Positions 8,034 through 16,434 of a DNA stretch of 24,699 nt are shown in pieces; position 1 is the stretch's first letter, and each line of letters begins with the position of its first letter. Under the pieces are notes generated by a model. That model did no database searches and was not told where the DNA came from. It was given only the letters and a program-made list of their open reading frames with translations. The position numbers were made by a program, and so were the translations under genes. This stretch comes from Solobacterium sp. (GTDB lineage Bacteria; Bacillota_I; Bacilli_A; Erysipelotrichales; Erysipelotrichaceae). The DNA lies in NCBI GenBank assembly GCA_015256455.1, contig JABZMB010000018.1, positions 1-24,699 on the forward strand, given 5' to 3'.

Positions 8034-8396
8034 ATGGTAAGTGTAAAACAAAAAAGACTGGAAGGAATTATTCGTAAGAATATTTCTGAAATTATTCAGT
8101 TTGGTGTAAAAGATCCTGATGTTGGATTTGTCACAATTACAGATGTTCAGGTTTCAAATGACCATAGTTATGCGAAAGTCTTTGTAACATTCTTAGGACA
8201 AAATCCACGTATGCAAGCAGGTTTACGTGCGTTAAATCGTGCAGCAGGATTTATCCGTTCAGAACTTTCTAAGCGTATGACAATTCGTCGTGTGCCTGAG
8301 TTAAGTTTTGTTATCGATGAAACAGAGATGAATGGTCGTCACATTGATGAAATCATTGCTCGTATTCATCGAGAAGAAAAGAAAGAGTCTGAATAG
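8034..8396 (+). CDS. rbfA: Ribosome-binding factor A
   Basis: RbfA binds the 30S subunit during late maturation of the 5' end of 16S rRNA. The 120-residue product shows the single KH-like fold of the family: an N-terminal helix with RLEGIIRKNISEII, the DPDVGFVTITDVQVSNDHS core strand, and PELSFVIDETEMNGRHIDEII at the C-terminal part. It starts 4 bases after the infB stop; GAAGGA within the end of infB can act as its ribosome binding site. It is the last gene of the operon here: a strong terminator follows, while in Bacillus truB and ribF would come next. Confidence 0.95.
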   Translation: MVSVKQKRLEGIIRKNISEIIQFGVKDPDVGFVTITDVQVSNDHSYAKVFVTFLGQNPRMQAGLRALNRAAGFIRSELSKRMTIRRVPELSFVIDETEMNGRHIDEIIARIHREEKKESE

Positions 8397-8402
8397 TTTA
8401 TG

Positions 8403-8431
8403 AAGCAGAAGAGAGATCTTCTGCTTTTTTC
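8403..8431 (+). terminator. Rho-independent terminator after rbfA
   Basis: AGCAGAAGA (8404-8412) pairs with TCTTCTGCT (8417-8425) around a GAGA loop, followed by a run of T broken by one C. It marks the break between the translation operon and the secretion-like operon. Confidence 0.9.
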
Positions 8432-8483
8432 TTTTAGGGGAAGATGACTTTTTGTCTCTATATAGAAAGTGAAAGGAGGTACT

Positions 8484-8783
8484 ATGAGAAAGATAACCGT
8501 AGAACCAATGCAATTAGAAGCGTGTGCAATGCGTATGGAGGAAAGAAATTCGTCCTATCTTAAGAATGTTGCGACACTATTTTCTGCTGTAGATGCGATG
8601 AATGCAGGTTGGCAAGGAAAAGATAACCTTGCATTTACAACGAAACTTTCCGCATTACAATCTGACTTTAAACAACTATCGATTTTATGTACGGAGTATA
8701 TTGAGTTTTTGCGTAATAGTGCGCGTAGCTATCGTAATACGCAAGATGAATTAACAAGCCAAGCAGGTCTGCTAGGAATGTAA
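8484..8783 (+). CDS. WXG100 family protein (EsxA/YukE-like), first of a pair
   Basis: Small helical-hairpin protein of 99 residues of the ESAT-6/WXG100 type; such proteins are substrates and structural partners of type VII secretion. The hallmark WQG turn is at residues 43-45 (NAGWQGKDNLAF), between two predicted amphipathic helices (about 8-40 and 46-90). There is no signal peptide. I chose ATG 8484 because AAAGGAGGT (8472-8480) lies just before it; the in-frame GTG at 8469 falls before that site and would leave no upstream ribosome binding site. I see no clear YxxxD/E export signal in its C-terminus. It is first in a five-gene run with the partner WXG-like gene 11 bases downstream. No convincing promoter was found in 8432-8483; TATATA at 8459-8464 lacks a good -35 box. 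Confidence 0.87.
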   Translation: MRKITVEPMQLEACAMRMEERNSSYLKNVATLFSAVDAMNAGWQGKDNLAFTTKLSALQSDFKQLSILCTEYIEFLRNSARSYRNTQDELTSQAGLLGM

Positions 8784-8794
8784 AGGAGGTAAAG

Positions 8795-9094
8795 ATGAGT
8801 AATATTCAAATTTCATTAGCTGAGGTTAGTGATACCGCAGCCAAACTACGTTCAACAAATCAATTGATGTATGATGATTTATCTGCAATGCAGAAAGAAA
8901 TTACATCGTTAAATGGTACTTGGGTTTCAGATGGTAGTGAGGAAATTCGCAATCGTTTCCAATTGTTCGCAAATCGTTTTGAGAAGTATCGTGTACTGAT
9001 TGATTCATATGCAAAGTTTTTAGATACAACAGTATCCAGCTATGATTCATTAGAATCTACTATCACAGGAAATGCGTCCGGTATTCAGTATTAA
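8795..9094 (+). CDS. WXG100-like protein, second of the pair (WVS variant)
   Basis: This 99-residue protein has the same length and helix-turn-helix layout as its upstream neighbour. The turn motif is W-V-S at 43-45 (NGTWVSDGSEEIRNRF) instead of W-x-G, and a YDSLE sequence at 83-87 matches the YxxxD/E type VII export signal. It has a strong Shine-Dalgarno AAAGGAGGT (8782-8790) overlapping the stop of the first gene. The pair probably forms a heterodimer, by analogy with EsxA/EsxB, with this member carrying the export signal. This is inferred from position and motifs. Its last 23 bases overlap the start of the next gene. Confidence 0.82.
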   Translation: MSNIQISLAEVSDTAAKLRSTNQLMYDDLSAMQKEITSLNGTWVSDGSEEIRNRFQLFANRFEKYRVLIDSYAKFLDTTVSSYDSLESTITGNASGIQY

Positions 9095-11168
9095 AAAGAT
9101 TCTCACTCTACTTGTATTATGTTTGTTACTTCCATTTGTTGGATGTAAAAATAAAGTAAAAGATACGTTAATAAATGGAGAGTGGTTAACAGAACTGACC
9201 AGACAAGCAGGGATTACTAGCTACCAACAAGATGAACCATATTACTTAAATATTAGTTCAAATTCTCCTTATTTCAGTGTTGTTCAGTCATCTGTTGAGT
9301 GGGAACTATTAACACCATCAAAAGCATTTGACCCATCCGCTACTTTAACAAGAGAAATGGTTGCATACACATTGATGAACCTTATCTCTAGAACACATGA
9401 AGGTTCATCGGATGTGATTAAAGACTTACAAGATTGTAGTTATCCAGACCAGGTCAAGGCTGCTGTTGCAAGTGGCTTAATGAGCCTTGATGAGCGTCAG
9501 CGTTTTCGTCCAAAAGAAGTAATTTCAAAAGAAGAAGCTTTTGGATATTTATCACAGGTTATTGAGATTGTTAATAATCGTAAATTCTCTGATACAAAAA
9601 CAACGGTACAATTAAAAGATGATGTTCAATTTTCGGATGAAGAACCTAATCAGTTTGATGCGGAAACATTAACTGCATACTTTCAATCAGACTCTTCTAT
9701 ACAAACTGGAATGTATATTACATATGATGATGCGTATTATCGTATATTAAAATGTGAGTATACAAATCAAGGGATTAAAACAACATTAGAACTGGTAAAT
9801 ATGGAAGATGTCATTGATCAGTTTGAGATACAGGGCGGTACAGATTTAGAGTTTAACCATGCAAGAATTTTTGATGGTAATGGAAATATCATACAGGAAG
9901 GGACAGAGCAGAGTCATTCTCTGTCCCTAATGTCCACAAGTTTAATCAATCATACTTTTGATATGAAAGGGTTTCGTGTATCTCTAAAGGGTACGACTAG
10001 TTCTCTGCATGCAGAGGTATCTAAACAATTACAAGTTGGTGGACTGTTCTATGCAAATGCAGCGTTAGATAATTTACACATACAATACAAGTGGGATAAG
10101 GATGAAGATAGGATTCAATATGGCTATTTAAAAGCAGACTTTACAACTTCAGAGAATATTGGCTTACGAAAAGGTATGTATAAAGAGTTGTATGGCGACT
10201 TTTCAAAACTTAATCCGAAAGATTTTATTAGTACAGTTCAAAATATTTTTCAAACAAAGCAAGAAGTTTTGACGGATACACTTACGCTTTGCACTGTTAA
10301 AATTCCCTTACCAAATGCGCCTATGGTATCTGTAGTGATGAAGTTAAATTTAAATATATACGCAACTGGCAAAGCAGAATTAGCATTTGTACAGAATCAT
10401 GTTGTGGGATGTGAAATTCGCAATGGTAATATGCGTATTATCACTGATCATAGCAAGAAAGCTACCGCATCAATTCGCGCTGAAACAGGTATCACACTTG
10501 GTACGAATCTTGCATTACATGCGTTCAATCAAAATATTATGGATGCGGAGGTTGATGCAGGGGCAAAAGGGTATTTCCGTACAAAAACGTATCTATATAA
10601 CGACGAAGGAAAAGCTGAAGCATACGATATAGATATACAGCCAGACCTTGTAGAAGAGTTATCAGAAGGAAATCCTGACATTAAAGTATGTACAGAATTA
10701 AATGCGTATTGGTTATGTAATCTAAAACTAAACAGTTCTAATAGTCTTGCTGGAAGATTTGGCTTTGGTAGAAACATTCCGATTTTAAGTGAATCCAATG
10801 CACCATTATTTCCAAAAGGAAAGGTAACGTATGAAAACTGGATGAGTGTTGATCATTGTAGTTGTGAGGATAGAGAAAAAGCACCAACAGTTGATCCAAT
10901 ACAAGTTAAAAAGAGAATTACTTTGAAAGATTATTCATTAATTACTGGTGTTGGTATCAGTACAGGCATACAAGTATCTGGACTTCCAGAAGGATATACA
11001 ATAGAAGATTTAATATATACAAGTAAGAATGAGGAGATTGCTGTAGTAAATACATTTGGAGAAGTAACAGGAAAGAAGACAGGTGGTACTGATATATTGA
11101 TTCAGACAAAGGATAAAAAGCACCTTGTGCACTGCCATATATTGGTTGTTGAGTTAAATCGAAAATGA
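9072..11168 (+). CDS. Lipoprotein with SLH-like and Ig-like (Big2-type) regions, type VII locus
   Basis: The 698-residue product begins with a basic N-terminus and a hydrophobic segment ending LLLPFVGC, a lipoprotein signal peptide with the lipidated Cys at 25, so it should sit on the outer face of the membrane. Residues about 85-166 resemble S-layer-homology repeats (DPSATLTREM; AVASGLM followed by RFRPKEVISKEEAFGYL). Residues about 613-698 resemble a bacterial Ig-like group 2 domain (SKNEEIAVVNTFGEVTGKKTGGTDILIQT). The middle (about 190-600) is rich in beta-strand-like sequence and has no domain I recognise. ATG 9072 is the only plausible start before the signal peptide; it lies inside the previous gene, with a weak CAGGAA upstream, so translation is probably coupled. 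It ends in a 4-base ATGA overlap with the ATPase gene. Its tight embedding suggests a structural or surface role in the secretion system; it could also be an effector or anchor. Confidence 0.72.
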   Translation: MRPVFSIKKILTLLVLCLLLPFVGCKNKVKDTLINGEWLTELTRQAGITSYQQDEPYYLNISSNSPYFSVVQSSVEWELLTPSKAFDPSATLTREMVAYTLMNLISRTHEGSSDVIKDLQDCSYPDQVKAAVASGLMSLDERQRFRPKEVISKEEAFGYLSQVIEIVNNRKFSDTKTTVQLKDDVQFSDEEPNQFDAETLTAYFQSDSSIQTGMYITYDDAYYRILKCEYTNQGIKTTLELVNMEDVIDQFEIQGGTDLEFNHARIFDGNGNIIQEGTEQSHSLSLMSTSLINHTFDMKGFRVSLKGTTSSLHAEVSKQLQVGGLFYANAALDNLHIQYKWDKDEDRIQYGYLKADFTTSENIGLRKGMYKELYGDFSKLNPKDFISTVQNIFQTKQEVLTDTLTLCTVKIPLPNAPMVSVVMKLNLNIYATGKAELAFVQNHVVGCEIRNGNMRIITDHSKKATASIRAETGITLGTNLALHAFNQNIMDAEVDAGAKGYFRTKTYLYNDEGKAEAYDIDIQPDLVEELSEGNPDIKVCTELNAYWLCNLKLNSSNSLAGRFGFGRNIPILSESNAPLFPKGKVTYENWMSVDHCSCEDREKAPTVDPIQVKKRITLKDYSLITGVGISTGIQVSGLPEGYTIEDLIYTSKNEEIAVVNTFGEVTGKKTGGTDILIQTKDKKHLVHCHILVVELNRK

Positions 11169-14100
11169 TTTTATATTCTGAGTATAAAGATGAACTATGT
11201 TTGATATTGGTTGATGAGAATCGAGTAGAACATACAATATTCGGTTCTCATTTTACGTTGTATCAAAAAGATAATAGCGTTGTCATTCAAGTTGTAGAAG
11301 ATGGAATTTCCTATTTATTAAAGAGTGAAGAATCTAGTGTAGTACAAGAAATTCAGTTTAGTGCGATACCTTTCTATCAAGGATGGAATCAATTCAAGTC
11401 GTATTTGTATCAAGATACGATAGTCATTGGTACAGTCATGAATGATATAACCATTTCAACAGAACGATTAAATAGAAATGCAATTACAATCAATTATGAT
11501 ACAAAGGAAATTATTGTTAGTGAGTCCATACATGCATACTTAAATCAAAGACGTATCTATCAATCTTCGTTTCAATCAGGTGATTTACTAGAAACTTATT
11601 ATTTACGAATTAAATTTGAAGATGATTTTATCCTTGTAAATCAACCTTCGAATAGTAGTTGTCATTTAAGTTTGTTTAATCCTAAGAAAACATTTCTTTC
11701 TCCAATTAAATATGAAGAAATAGATACGATATATCAACCTGATTTAATAGATGAATATACATTAATAGTAGAAGAGCCTGAACATATCAGTCATTATGAG
11801 AAACGTTCCGTAATCTTTTCTGTAGGTCCTGCAATTACAATGAGTTTAGCATCTATGAGTGGTGCATCTATCTCTATGTATCGTGGTTACATGAATGGAA
11901 GAGATATTATGGATATGTTACCAATGATATTATTACCTAGTATGATGTTGCTAAGTACAATTCTTTGGAATCCACTACAACAACTACACGAGAAAAAAGA
12001 AAACCAGAAAAAAGTTCAACTACGTAAAAAAGAGTATCAAGCATATCTTGAACAATTAAAAATGAAAGTTGATAGAACTTATCAATACTATTTAGATTCA
12101 ACAAAAAAGCTTGTGGCAATTCATAATCAGCTGTCAAAGCAGTTATATCCTAAATGCATTTATCTTCCGATTGGTCAAACCAAAGGAGCGATTAACTATG
12201 TCTTTGAACAACCATTTCAATTTCAGAAACATGATTATGAATTTCAAGAGAGTTTAAAAGATATTGTTGCATGTGCGAATACATTAGATGCTCCATATAT
12301 TTTAAAACTTAAAAGTGGTAGTCATGTTGTATTACATCATTTAGATAATTATCTCTTCGATATTCTTCGCTATTTATCAGCAGTTTATCGTCATCAAGAT
12401 GTACTAATCGCATGTTTAATTCAAATAAAAGATGATGTTTCATATAGCTGGCTAAAAAAGATACCGCATATGTATCACAATGGATCACGTTGTATATCAT
12501 CGTCAATACACGAATTAAACGTTAAAACACAAAACTTTAATGGTATAAAAGTATTATTTAACGTTTCTAATCAATATTTGAGTGAACTGAAAGATTGGAT
12601 TACATTTGATATTGTTGAACATTACAATGCAACACACATTTTGATGAAAGAAGGAGATATAATCATTGTTCGAAATCATGAGAAAAAGACATTCCATAAA
12701 TGTTATAAATCGAATGATTTGATAATGACAGATGTACGATATTCAATATCTGCTAAACAAAATTGTATATCAAATAATCACTCTTTCTTTTCCATCTATG
12801 ATGTGGATAGGATTGAAGACTTAAATATACATGAAAGATGGAGTAGCAGTGATATATCAAAATCTATGCAAATATGTTTAGGGAAAGACATATATAATCA
12901 ACCAATTTATTTTGATTTACATGAATGCAAGGATGGTCCTCATGGTCTGATTGCAGGGACAACAGGTAGTGGGAAAAGTGAATTAATTACTACATTACTT
13001 TTATCTTTAGCCATTTCATTTTCACCTAATGATTTACAGATTGTATTAATCGATTTTAAAGGCGGTGGAGCAGGCTCAGTATTGTGCTTAAAAGATCATC
13101 AATTACCACATATCTGTGGGAATCTTTCAAATCTTGATATTGACGATATGAAACGTTCCTTGCATGCATTAAAGAATATATGTTCCTATCGTGAAAAACT
13201 ATTTAAAGAAGTATCGAACGATTTTGGAACACCTATTATTAACTTAAATGCATATCGAAAGGCAATTACAGCAAATACCAAATATCCCTCATTAGCTGAA
13301 CTAGTAATTGTTGTAGATGAATTTGCTGAGCTGAAAAGAGAAAGGCCAGAGTTTTTAGAAGAGCTGATTGTTATTGCGCGTGTAGGTAGATCACTTGGTA
13401 TACATTTAATTCTTGCTACACAAAAACCTGCAGGTGTTGTAAATGATCAAATATGGGCAAATACAAATTTCCGTATATGCATGCGTGTATCCGATAGACA
13501 AGATTCAATGGAGGTATTACATGATACGAGAGCCGCATTCTTACAAAAACCAGGGGAATTCTATCTATGCAATGCAGGCGGAATCCAATACGGTATGGCA
13601 GGTTATGCTCATACAAAGAAAGAACCAATACGACATATCGAAATCTTAGACCAACAAGGCAATATTGAAGTATCATCTTCTTTAAAACAAACTCAACCTG
13701 CACAGATAACACAAGTATTAAATACAATACGAACACTATATCCATCTAATGTAAAACAATTGTGGTTAAATCCATTATCGTTATATCCAGTTCCTTGTGA
13801 TACAGAGTTTTCGATTGGGTATATTGATGATTATTATCTATTTACACAGCCAAAACTAGTATTAGATTTTAAAGTTCATCATAGCTACTTGTTTGTTGGT
13901 AAATCTTATCAAGAACGAGAAAATATCGTAAAACTTTTGTTGTATCGAATCAAACAAAGAAACCAAAAGGTATTTATGATTGATGACTTATTTTGTAAAA
14001 ACAACAGTAACATCAATTTGATTCATAATGATAATCAAGAAGCTATAATGGATTTATTTAGGAATCTAAAACGATATGAAAAGTCTTATTTATTTATTAC

Positions 14101-14407
14101 TGATTTAACACTCTTTTTGCAGAATGATCTCTATAAAGAATTTTTAGTTAAACTACTTGAAATGAATCAAAAGTATAATATTCATTTATTGCTCATGAAT
14201 CAAAGTGTTGTTACCATTCCATATCGAATCCTAACTCTAATTTCATGTAAGATTAGTTTAAGTAATGATAATGTACAAGAAGTACAAGCTTTATTTTCTA
14301 CGACTGAAAAATGTATTCAAAAAAAGAGTGGGTATGGCTTAGTCATGCTACATCAGAATTTACTCGAATGCAGTTTCTTCCAAATGGGAGATATTCATGA
14401 GTTGTAG
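11165..14407 (+). CDS. EssC/YukB-type FtsK/SpoIIIE ATPase, short form
   Basis: Membrane ATPase that drives type VII secretion. Layout of the 1080 residues: N-terminal FHA-like region (about 1-195; IGTVMNDITIS and LVNQP are the typical edges of the second FHA domain), two hydrophobic segments (about 215-240 and 248-271), a coiled-coil and pseudo-ATPase region (about 275-590), then a full FtsK/SpoIIIE domain with Walker A GTTGSGKS at 598-605, IDFKGGGAGS, Walker B VIVVDE (Asp718/Glu719) and ATQKPAGVV. A second ATPase-like domain starts near 890 but is degenerate: the P-loop position reads FVGKSYQER without a GK[ST] end, and the Walker B-like strand ends ITDL. Typical EssC is near 1480 residues with a third ATPase domain, which is absent. 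Start and stop both overlap the neighbouring genes. Noticeably AT-rich compared with infB or nusA. Confidence 0.9.
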   Translation: MILYSEYKDELCLILVDENRVEHTIFGSHFTLYQKDNSVVIQVVEDGISYLLKSEESSVVQEIQFSAIPFYQGWNQFKSYLYQDTIVIGTVMNDITISTERLNRNAITINYDTKEIIVSESIHAYLNQRRIYQSSFQSGDLLETYYLRIKFEDDFILVNQPSNSSCHLSLFNPKKTFLSPIKYEEIDTIYQPDLIDEYTLIVEEPEHISHYEKRSVIFSVGPAITMSLASMSGASISMYRGYMNGRDIMDMLPMILLPSMMLLSTILWNPLQQLHEKKENQKKVQLRKKEYQAYLEQLKMKVDRTYQYYLDSTKKLVAIHNQLSKQLYPKCIYLPIGQTKGAINYVFEQPFQFQKHDYEFQESLKDIVACANTLDAPYILKLKSGSHVVLHHLDNYLFDILRYLSAVYRHQDVLIACLIQIKDDVSYSWLKKIPHMYHNGSRCISSSIHELNVKTQNFNGIKVLFNVSNQYLSELKDWITFDIVEHYNATHILMKEGDIIIVRNHEKKTFHKCYKSNDLIMTDVRYSISAKQNCISNNHSFFSIYDVDRIEDLNIHERWSSSDISKSMQICLGKDIYNQPIYFDLHECKDGPHGLIAGTTGSGKSELITTLLLSLAISFSPNDLQIVLIDFKGGGAGSVLCLKDHQLPHICGNLSNLDIDDMKRSLHALKNICSYREKLFKEVSNDFGTPIINLNAYRKAITANTKYPSLAELVIVVDEFAELKRERPEFLEELIVIARVGRSLGIHLILATQKPAGVVNDQIWANTNFRICMRVSDRQDSMEVLHDTRAAFLQKPGEFYLCNAGGIQYGMAGYAHTKKEPIRHIEILDQQGNIEVSSSLKQTQPAQITQVLNTIRTLYPSNVKQLWLNPLSLYPVPCDTEFSIGYIDDYYLFTQPKLVLDFKVHHSYLFVGKSYQERENIVKLLLYRIKQRNQKVFMIDDLFCKNNSNINLIHNDNQEAIMDLFRNLKRYEKSYLFITDLTLFLQNDLYKEFLVKLLEMNQKYNIHLLLMNQSVVTIPYRILTLISCKISLSNDNVQEVQALFSTTEKCIQKKSGYGLVMLHQNLLECSFFQMGDIHEL

Positions 14408-14657
14408 TGATATTCTATGTATCTATATCCAGTTTCCTATTATTAAAAGAGAATATGAATGTAGAGTAAATTTAGATAATTATTTTCAAGATATCTTGAA
14501 ACAATTAGTTATATTAAAGAAAGATGATTTTGGTAATATGTATCAACTATCTGATGTGATAATCATTCAATGTAATGATACGAAACAATACTGTAGAATG
14601 AATGAATCTCTTAGAACTTTGCGCGTAAAAGAGGGTATGACTTTCAAGGTTTATTGA
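14397..14657 (+). CDS. YukD/EsaB-like small ubiquitin-fold protein
   Basis: This 86-residue protein lacks a signal peptide and membrane segments. Its pattern fits the beta-grasp fold of the YukD/EsaB family of type VII loci: a first strand (LCIYIQFP), a second strand (YECRVNL), a helix (NYFQDILKQLVIL), then short strands ending in a hydrophobic GMTFKVY. The sequence identity is not obvious by eye, so the call relies on size, secondary-structure pattern and place after an essC-like gene. It starts inside the end of the ATPase gene (11-base overlap) with GGGAG (14386-14390) as ribosome binding site. EsaB proteins are thought to be cytoplasmic regulators of type VII secretion. Confidence 0.65.
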   Translation: MSCSDILCIYIQFPIIKREYECRVNLDNYFQDILKQLVILKKDDFGNMYQLSDVIIIQCNDTKQYCRMNESLRTLRVKEGMTFKVY

Positions 14658-14661
14658 ACAG

Positions 14662-14670
14662 TGTTAAAAT
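14662..14670 (+). promoter_or_regulatory. Extended -10 promoter of the M3 peptidase gene
   Basis: TG-T-TAAAAT at 14662-14670 matches an extended -10 element (TGnTATAAT), starting 5 bases after the stop of the YukD-like gene. The -35 region (TTTCAA about 17 bases upstream) is poor. The expected start near 14677 would leave a short leader holding the GGAGG site. Confidence 0.5.
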
Positions 14671-14692
14671 ACTGCCATGGAGGTTTATTGCT

Positions 14693-16390
14693 ATGACAAA
14701 ATTTAATGATATGAAATATACCCGTCCTGACTTTGAAGAAACAAAGGCAAAGATGGAAGAACTTGTTTCAGAGATGAGACAAGCTAAGGATGCAGAAACA
14801 TTTTTAAACGCATTCTGGCGTATGAACAAGTTACGTCGTCATTTATATACAATGATTACACTTGTTAATATTCGTCACAGTATTAATACGGCTGATGAAT
14901 TTTATGATGCCGAAAATAACTATTGGGATGAAACTGGTCCACAATATTCTGTAATTGAAAACGAACTAGTAAAGGCAGTTTTAGAAGCACCATTTAGAGA
15001 AGAATTATTAAAGGAAATTCCTGAGACTTACTTCCAATTAAGTGAATGTTCAATAAAGGCATTTGATCCACGTATTGTGCCTCTTTTGATTGAGGAAAAT
15101 AAACTTACAAGTGAGTATGGAAAATTAAAGGCTTCTGCGAAGATTGAATTCGAAGGTGAAGTTTTAAATATCTCCGAAATTACAGCGAAGATTGATACTC
15201 CTGACCGCGAAGTACGTCGCAAGGCTTATGAAGCGAAGATGGCTTGGTTTAAGGAACATTCTGCTGAGTTTGATGAAATCTACGATAAGTTAGTAAAAGT
15301 TCGTCATCAAATGGCGAAAGAACTTGGCTATGATAATTACATCCAATTAGGTTATTATCGTATGAACCGTTTAGATTACAATGCAGAAATGGTTGCAGGA
15401 TATCGTAAACAGATTCTTGATTATGTAACTCCAGCTGCTACACGTTTATTTGAAAAGCAGAGAAAGCGTATTGGCTATGATAAGCTTGCTTATTATGACC
15501 TAGGATTCTCCTTCAAGTCTGGTAATGCAAAACCTCATGGTACAGCTGAAGAATTAGTAGAGTACGCAGTGAAGATGTACCATGAGATGTCACCTGAAAC
15601 TGGTAAGTTCATCGATGTTATGAATTCTAATCAGTTATGGGATCTTGTAAGTCGTCCTAATAAAGAGATGGGTGGTTACGAGACAGAAATTTATGAGTAT
15701 GACGTACCATTTATTTTCAGTAACTTTAATGGAACATCTGGTGATGTAGACGTATTAACACATGAAGCAGGACATGCTTTCCAAGCTTACTTATCAGACC
15801 AAATTGAACTTATCGATGTGAAGTGTCCAACAATGGAATCAGCTGAGATTGATTCTATGTCAATGGAATTCTTTGCGTATCCTTGGATGGAATTATTCTT
15901 TAAGGAAGAAACAGATAAGTACAAGTTCTCTCATATGGCTGGCACAATCACATTCTTGCCTTATGGTGCATTAGTGGATCATTACCAACATGAAGTATAT
16001 GAACATCCAGAGATGACACCAGCAGAGCGTAAGGCATGCTGGAGAAGATTAGAAAAGATGTATATGCCTTATAAGGATTATGAAGGCTGCGATATCTTGG
16101 AAGAAGGTACATGGTGGTACCAACAAGGTCATATTTTCGAAAGCCCATTCTACTATATCGACTATACATTAGCACAAGTTTGTGCTCAACAATTCTTCAT
16201 CCGTATGGACAAGAAGGATCCTACATACTGGGAAGACTATAAGAAGTTATGTAGACTAGGTGGTACATTATCCTTTACAAAGCTTGTAAAGGAAGCAGGT
16301 ATTCGTGTTCCGTTTGAAGAGGGAACAGTGAAGGAGATTGTTTCTTACCTCGAAGATCACCTCAATCGCATTGATGATACAACACTATAA
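14693..16390 (+). CDS. M3 family oligoendopeptidase (PepF-like)
   Basis: Cytoplasmic zinc metallopeptidase that cuts short peptides, of family M3B. The 565-residue product has the helical M3 fold and the zinc site HEAGH at 357-361 (VLTHEAGHAFQAYL), with the third ligand expected in ESAEIDSMSMEF downstream, and the family segment FNGTSGDVDVLTHE. There is no signal peptide. I chose ATG 14693 because GGAGG (14679-14683) lies 9 bases before it and MTKFNDMKYTRPDFE is the normal N-terminus. The upstream in-frame ATG at 14654 overlaps the previous stop and the promoter. Though next to the secretion-like operon, it has its own promoter and codon use like the housekeeping genes, so a link to secretion is doubtful. 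A bidirectional terminator follows. Confidence 0.93.
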   Translation: MTKFNDMKYTRPDFEETKAKMEELVSEMRQAKDAETFLNAFWRMNKLRRHLYTMITLVNIRHSINTADEFYDAENNYWDETGPQYSVIENELVKAVLEAPFREELLKEIPETYFQLSECSIKAFDPRIVPLLIEENKLTSEYGKLKASAKIEFEGEVLNISEITAKIDTPDREVRRKAYEAKMAWFKEHSAEFDEIYDKLVKVRHQMAKELGYDNYIQLGYYRMNRLDYNAEMVAGYRKQILDYVTPAATRLFEKQRKRIGYDKLAYYDLGFSFKSGNAKPHGTAEELVEYAVKMYHEMSPETGKFIDVMNSNQLWDLVSRPNKEMGGYETEIYEYDVPFIFSNFNGTSGDVDVLTHEAGHAFQAYLSDQIELIDVKCPTMESAEIDSMSMEFFAYPWMELFFKEETDKYKFSHMAGTITFLPYGALVDHYQHEVYEHPEMTPAERKACWRRLEKMYMPYKDYEGCDILEEGTWWYQQGHIFESPFYYIDYTLAQVCAQQFFIRMDKKDPTYWEDYKKLCRLGGTLSFTKLVKEAGIRVPFEEGTVKEIVSYLEDHLNRIDDTTL

Positions 16391-16399
16391 GAAAAAATG

Positions 16400-16429
16400 A
16401 AAAGGACTTGCATGCATGCAAATCCTTTT
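16400..16429. terminator. Bidirectional terminator between convergent genes
   Basis: AAAAGGA (16400-16406) pairs with TCCTTTT (16423-16429) and TTGCA with TGCAA inside, with one C/A mismatch at 16407/16422. A-rich and T-rich flanks allow it to end both the M3 peptidase transcript (+) and the lysine transporter transcript (-). The centre TTGCATGCATGCAA is a perfect palindrome. Confidence 0.85.
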
Positions 16430-16434
16430 GTTAT

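Noticed and set aside
8432..8483. Promoter of the secretion-like operon at TATATA 8459-8464
   Set aside because: No acceptable -35 box or extended -10 element accompanies it; expression may come from read-through or from a promoter type I do not recognise.
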